A stretch of 7,861 bases of DNA from Ruminococcaceae bacterium UBA2719 (GTDB lineage Bacteria; Bacillota; Clostridia; Oscillospirales; Acutalibacteraceae): positions 1 through 7,861 of the forward strand of contig DEKP01000004.1 in NCBI GenBank assembly GCA_002353935.1. The letters are read 5' to 3'. The notes under the pieces are model-generated. The model was not told the origin of the DNA and did no database searches. It saw nothing but the letters and a program-made list of their open reading frames with translations. Within the stretch, counting starts at the first letter, position 1, and each line of letters starts with the position of its first letter. The translations under genes and the position numbers were made by a program. Shown in pieces: positions 5,486-7,861 of the stretch.

Positions 5486-6991
5486 ATGTTTTATAATTCT
5501 ACTCAGGATAAATCAAAGGCAGTTTCTTCAGCGCAGGCAATTGCTCAGGGAATATCACAAGACGGCGGTCTGTTCGTGCCCGAGAGCTTTCCTCAGATAT
5601 CAGATAAGCTTTTTTGTGATATGCTTGAAATGTCATATCAAGATAGGGCAAAGGCAATTATATCGATGTACCTGACAGATTTTTCAAAAGAGGAAATCGA
5701 TGACTGCGTAACCGGTGCATATACAAAAGAAAAGTTTTCCGGAGAAAATCCCACTCCTATTTCATCTTTAAAATATAACGGAAAAGATTTAAATGTGTTG
5801 GAGCTTTGGCATGGTCCTACCTGTGCTTTTAAAGATATGGCATTACAGATTTTGCCGTATTTTTTGACAAAGGCACTAAAAAAAGTCAGCGATGATACAC
5901 AGGCGGTTATCTTGGTTGCTACGTCAGGCGATACAGGAAAAGCAGCTCTGGAGGGATTTAAAGACGTTGAGAATACAAATATTATCGTATTTTATCCCGA
6001 AAACGGCGTTAGTGCTATGCAAAAGCATCAGATGAATACTCAAGAAGGAGAAAATGTTTTTGTTTGTGCCATAAAGGGCAATTTTGACGATGCTCAAACA
6101 GCTGTAAAGAAAATATTTACTGATGATGCGATGGCGAAAATTTTAAATGAACACGGCATGATGTTTTCAAGCGCGAATTCTATTAACTTTGGTCGATTGC
6201 TTCCACAGATAGTTTATTATATTTCCGCCTATTGCGATATGGTTAACTTGGGAAAAATTTCCTTGGGCGATAAAATCAATATAACGGTTCCTACAGGAAA
6301 TTTCGGAAATATTTTGGCAGCATACTACGCTTATGAAATGGGCTTGCCGGTAAATAAATTTATCTGCGCGTCTAATTCAAACAATGTTTTGACGGATTTT
6401 ATAAATACCGGTATTTATGATAAAAACCGAAAGTTTTTCACAACGGTTTCGCCTTCTATGGACATTCTTGTATCCAGCAATTTGGAAAGATTGCTTTACA
6501 GATTATCAGGCAACGATGACAAAATTACTAAAGACTGGATGAATAAGCTGAAAAGCGACGGCAGATATGAAGTGACTGTTGATATAAAACAAAAAATCAG
6601 CGAGCTGTTTTACGGTGGATATTGCGATGAAGACGGCACAAAAAATACTATTCACGATCTATTTGAGCAGGATAAATATTTGTGTGATACTCATACAGCT
6701 GTAGCTGTAAGCGTTTATAACGATTATGTTGATAAAACAGGAGACAATACTCCTTGTATTATTGCTTCAACTGCAAGTCCGTACAAATTTTCAAAAGCAG
6801 TTCTAACAGCCTTAAAAGATAAAAATATGCCCGAAAGCGAGTTTGAAATGCTTGATCGTTTGCACGAGTTGTCTGGCGTTGAAATTCCAAAGCCGCTACT
6901 TTGTTTAAAAGATAAAAAATCTCGCTTTTCAACCGTAACCGATAAAGACAAAATGCAAAAAGTTGTGTTGTCAGCTCTTGGTATTGATTAA
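5486..6991 (+). CDS. thrC: Threonine synthase (PLP-dependent, long form)
   Basis: Threonine synthase converts O-phosphohomoserine to threonine and phosphate with pyridoxal phosphate, the last step of threonine synthesis. The 501-residue product has the N-terminal domain ending in SQDGGLFVPE (24-33). The PLP-binding Lys116 is in HGPTCAFKDMALQ, the SGDTG phosphate-binding loop at 147-151, SANSINFGRLLPQ at 229-241 and PTGNFGN at 269-275. It is longer than the 428-residue E. coli enzyme and is close to the long, fungal-like subgroup. ATG 5486 follows AAGGGTG by 4 bases. A perfect promoter lies 32 bases upstream, so it starts a new unit, which also includes the metallophosphoesterase whose start overlaps its stop. 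No homoserine dehydrogenase or kinase gene is adjacent in the window. Confidence 0.97.
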   Translation: MFYNSTQDKSKAVSSAQAIAQGISQDGGLFVPESFPQISDKLFCDMLEMSYQDRAKAIISMYLTDFSKEEIDDCVTGAYTKEKFSGENPTPISSLKYNGKDLNVLELWHGPTCAFKDMALQILPYFLTKALKKVSDDTQAVILVATSGDTGKAALEGFKDVENTNIIVFYPENGVSAMQKHQMNTQEGENVFVCAIKGNFDDAQTAVKKIFTDDAMAKILNEHGMMFSSANSINFGRLLPQIVYYISAYCDMVNLGKISLGDKINITVPTGNFGNILAAYYAYEMGLPVNKFICASNSNNVLTDFINTGIYDKNRKFFTTVSPSMDILVSSNLERLLYRLSGNDDKITKDWMNKLKSDGRYEVTVDIKQKISELFYGGYCDEDGTKNTIHDLFEQDKYLCDTHTAVAVSVYNDYVDKTGDNTPCIIASTASPYKFSKAVLTALKDKNMPESEFEMLDRLHELSGVEIPKPLLCLKDKKSRFSTVTDKDKMQKVVLSALGID

Positions 6992-7716
6992 TGAGTTTAT
7001 ATGCTATTGCTGATTTGCATTTGTCACTCAATACAGACAAGCCGATGGATTTCTTCTCCGGCTGGCAAAATTATACCCAGAGGATAAAAACCAACTGGGA
7101 AAGGCTTATAAGTTCCGATGATACTGTTATAATTTCAGGAGACATATCATGGGCTATGAAGCTTGACGAGTGTTACAAAGACTTTAAATTTATAAATAAC
7201 TTACCCGGAAAAAAGATTTTTTTAAAAGGCAATCACGACCTTTGGTGGTCTACAAAAAGTAAGGTGGAAACCTATCTTTTTCAAAACGGGTTTGATACGA
7301 TAAAGCTTTTGTTTAACAATTCTTATGAAGTTGAAGATTTCATTGTTTGCGGAACACGCGGCTGGTATTACGATAAAGAAAACGAAGATGATAAAAAGGT
7401 GTTGCGCAGAGAGGTCGGCAGACTTAAAATGTCGATTGAAAGCGCCTTGTCAAGAGCACCTTCAGACGAAGTATCAAATACGAAAATATTTTTTAAAAGA
7501 CCTGTTTTGTTTTTACATTATCCGCCGGTTTATGGAGATATTGAGTGCAAAGAGATTATGGACGTAATAACAGAGTATGGCATAAAAGATTGTTATTACG
7601 GTCATCTTCATGGCTCAAATACCCATCGCTACGCTGTAAAAGGCTTATATAAAGATATAAATTTTCATTTAATATCTTGTGATTATACAGGTTTTATGCC
7701 GGTTTTAGTTAAATAG
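6991..7716 (+). CDS. Calcineurin-like metallophosphoesterase, substrate unknown
   Basis: The 241-residue protein has the complete dimetal phosphoesterase signature: Asp8 and His10 in ADLHLS, Asp51 in SGDISWA, Asn81-His82 in GNHDLWW, His176 in LHYPP, and His205 and His207 in YGHLHG. The pattern resembles the uncharacterised predicted phosphohydrolase group COG1768; the substrate is not known. There is no signal peptide, so it should be cytoplasmic. The ATG shares one base with the thrC stop (TAATG), and no good ribosome binding site precedes it, so translation probably restarts from thrC ribosomes. Co-transcription with thrC is likely, but a functional link to threonine synthesis is not shown by the sequence. 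Confidence 0.93.
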   Translation: MSLYAIADLHLSLNTDKPMDFFSGWQNYTQRIKTNWERLISSDDTVIISGDISWAMKLDECYKDFKFINNLPGKKIFLKGNHDLWWSTKSKVETYLFQNGFDTIKLLFNNSYEVEDFIVCGTRGWYYDKENEDDKKVLRREVGRLKMSIESALSRAPSDEVSNTKIFFKRPVLFLHYPPVYGDIECKEIMDVITEYGIKDCYYGHLHGSNTHRYAVKGLYKDINFHLISCDYTGFMPVLVK

Positions 7717-7722
7717 TTTATA

Positions 7723-7753
7723 ATTAATTTACAAAATTAATATAGTATTTTTT
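7723..7753 (+). terminator. Possible AT-only terminator after the metallophosphoesterase gene
   Basis: ATTAATTT (7723-7730) pairs with AAATTAAT (7734-7741) around a 3-base loop, and six T lie at 7748-7753. The stem has no G-C pair, so it would be unstable. Its place 6 bases after the stop is the main reason to list it. Confidence 0.35.
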
Positions 7754-7759
7754 ACCTTA

Positions 7760-7788
7760 TTGTGTTATTTTATGGAATATATTATATA
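7760..7788 (+). promoter_or_regulatory. Possible promoter pointing out of the window
   Basis: TTGTGT (7760-7765) and TATATA (7783-7788) are separated by 17 bases in an AT-rich tail with no gene. Transcription would start near 7795 and run to the right. In sequence this AT-rich such matches are easily fortuitous. Confidence 0.3.
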
Positions 7789-7861
7789 AACATTTAACTT
7801 AGAATTTATAGAAACAAAACCAAAATGAACAAAAATTTTAGATAAAATTTCCAGAATCAAT

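Noticed and set aside
7325..7567. 80-codon + strand frame inside the metallophosphoesterase gene
   Set aside because: It lies in another frame of a gene whose metal ligands are all intact, so it is an out-of-frame shadow.

Overview
The window reads as ordinary low-GC, AT-rich chromosomal DNA from a Firmicute. It is probably a gut-type Clostridia relative (Ruminococcus/Oscillospiraceae-like). The grounds are the rplS - signal peptidase - rbgA(ylqF) - rnhB - yraN order typical of Firmicutes, strong AGGAGG-type ribosome binding sites, sigma-A-type promoters, and a small secreted fibronectin-III-like protein. The taxonomic guess is inference from gene order and style; no marker gene search was possible. 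Every gene is on the + strand.

Region by region: (a) 1-103 is the last 33 codons of a signal peptidase I gene cut by the window edge, followed by a terminator. (b) 104-496 is an AT-rich spacer without a convincing gene. It holds a second weak terminator-like hairpin and candidate promoter elements. (c) 497-1240 encodes a secreted two-domain fnIII-like protein of unknown role, closed by a strong terminator. (d) 1371-1868 is rplS (ribosomal protein L19) with a clear extended -10 promoter and a ~115-nt leader folding into three hairpins, a plausible autoregulatory L19 leader. A terminator-like hairpin follows the gene. (e) 1955-2593 is a complete signal peptidase I whose 3' end is 97/103 identical to the partial copy at the window start. 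A 12-bp hairpin follows it. (f) 2696-5448 is a tightly packed run of rbgA (50S assembly GTPase), rnhB (RNase HII), yraN (UPF0102 nuclease-like) and an M19 membrane-dipeptidase-type enzyme, with overlaps or 9-nt gaps. (g) A perfect consensus promoter (TTGACA-17-TATAAT) lies across the 3' end of the dipeptidase gene. It should drive thrC (threonine synthase) and a metallophosphoesterase whose start codon overlaps the thrC stop. (h) 7717-7861 is AT-rich, with a weak terminator-like hairpin and a possible promoter pointing out of the window.

Functionally this is mostly housekeeping: ribosome protein and assembly (L19, RbgA), protein export (two signal peptidases), RNA/DNA maintenance (RnhB, YraN), peptide turnover and threonine synthesis. 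I saw no mobile element, CRISPR array, tRNA, rRNA, phage gene or defence cassette. No new multi-gene system is evident. The points most worth a second look are the signal peptidase duplication flanking a secreted protein gene, the structured rplS leader, and the perfect thrC promoter embedded in an upstream gene.
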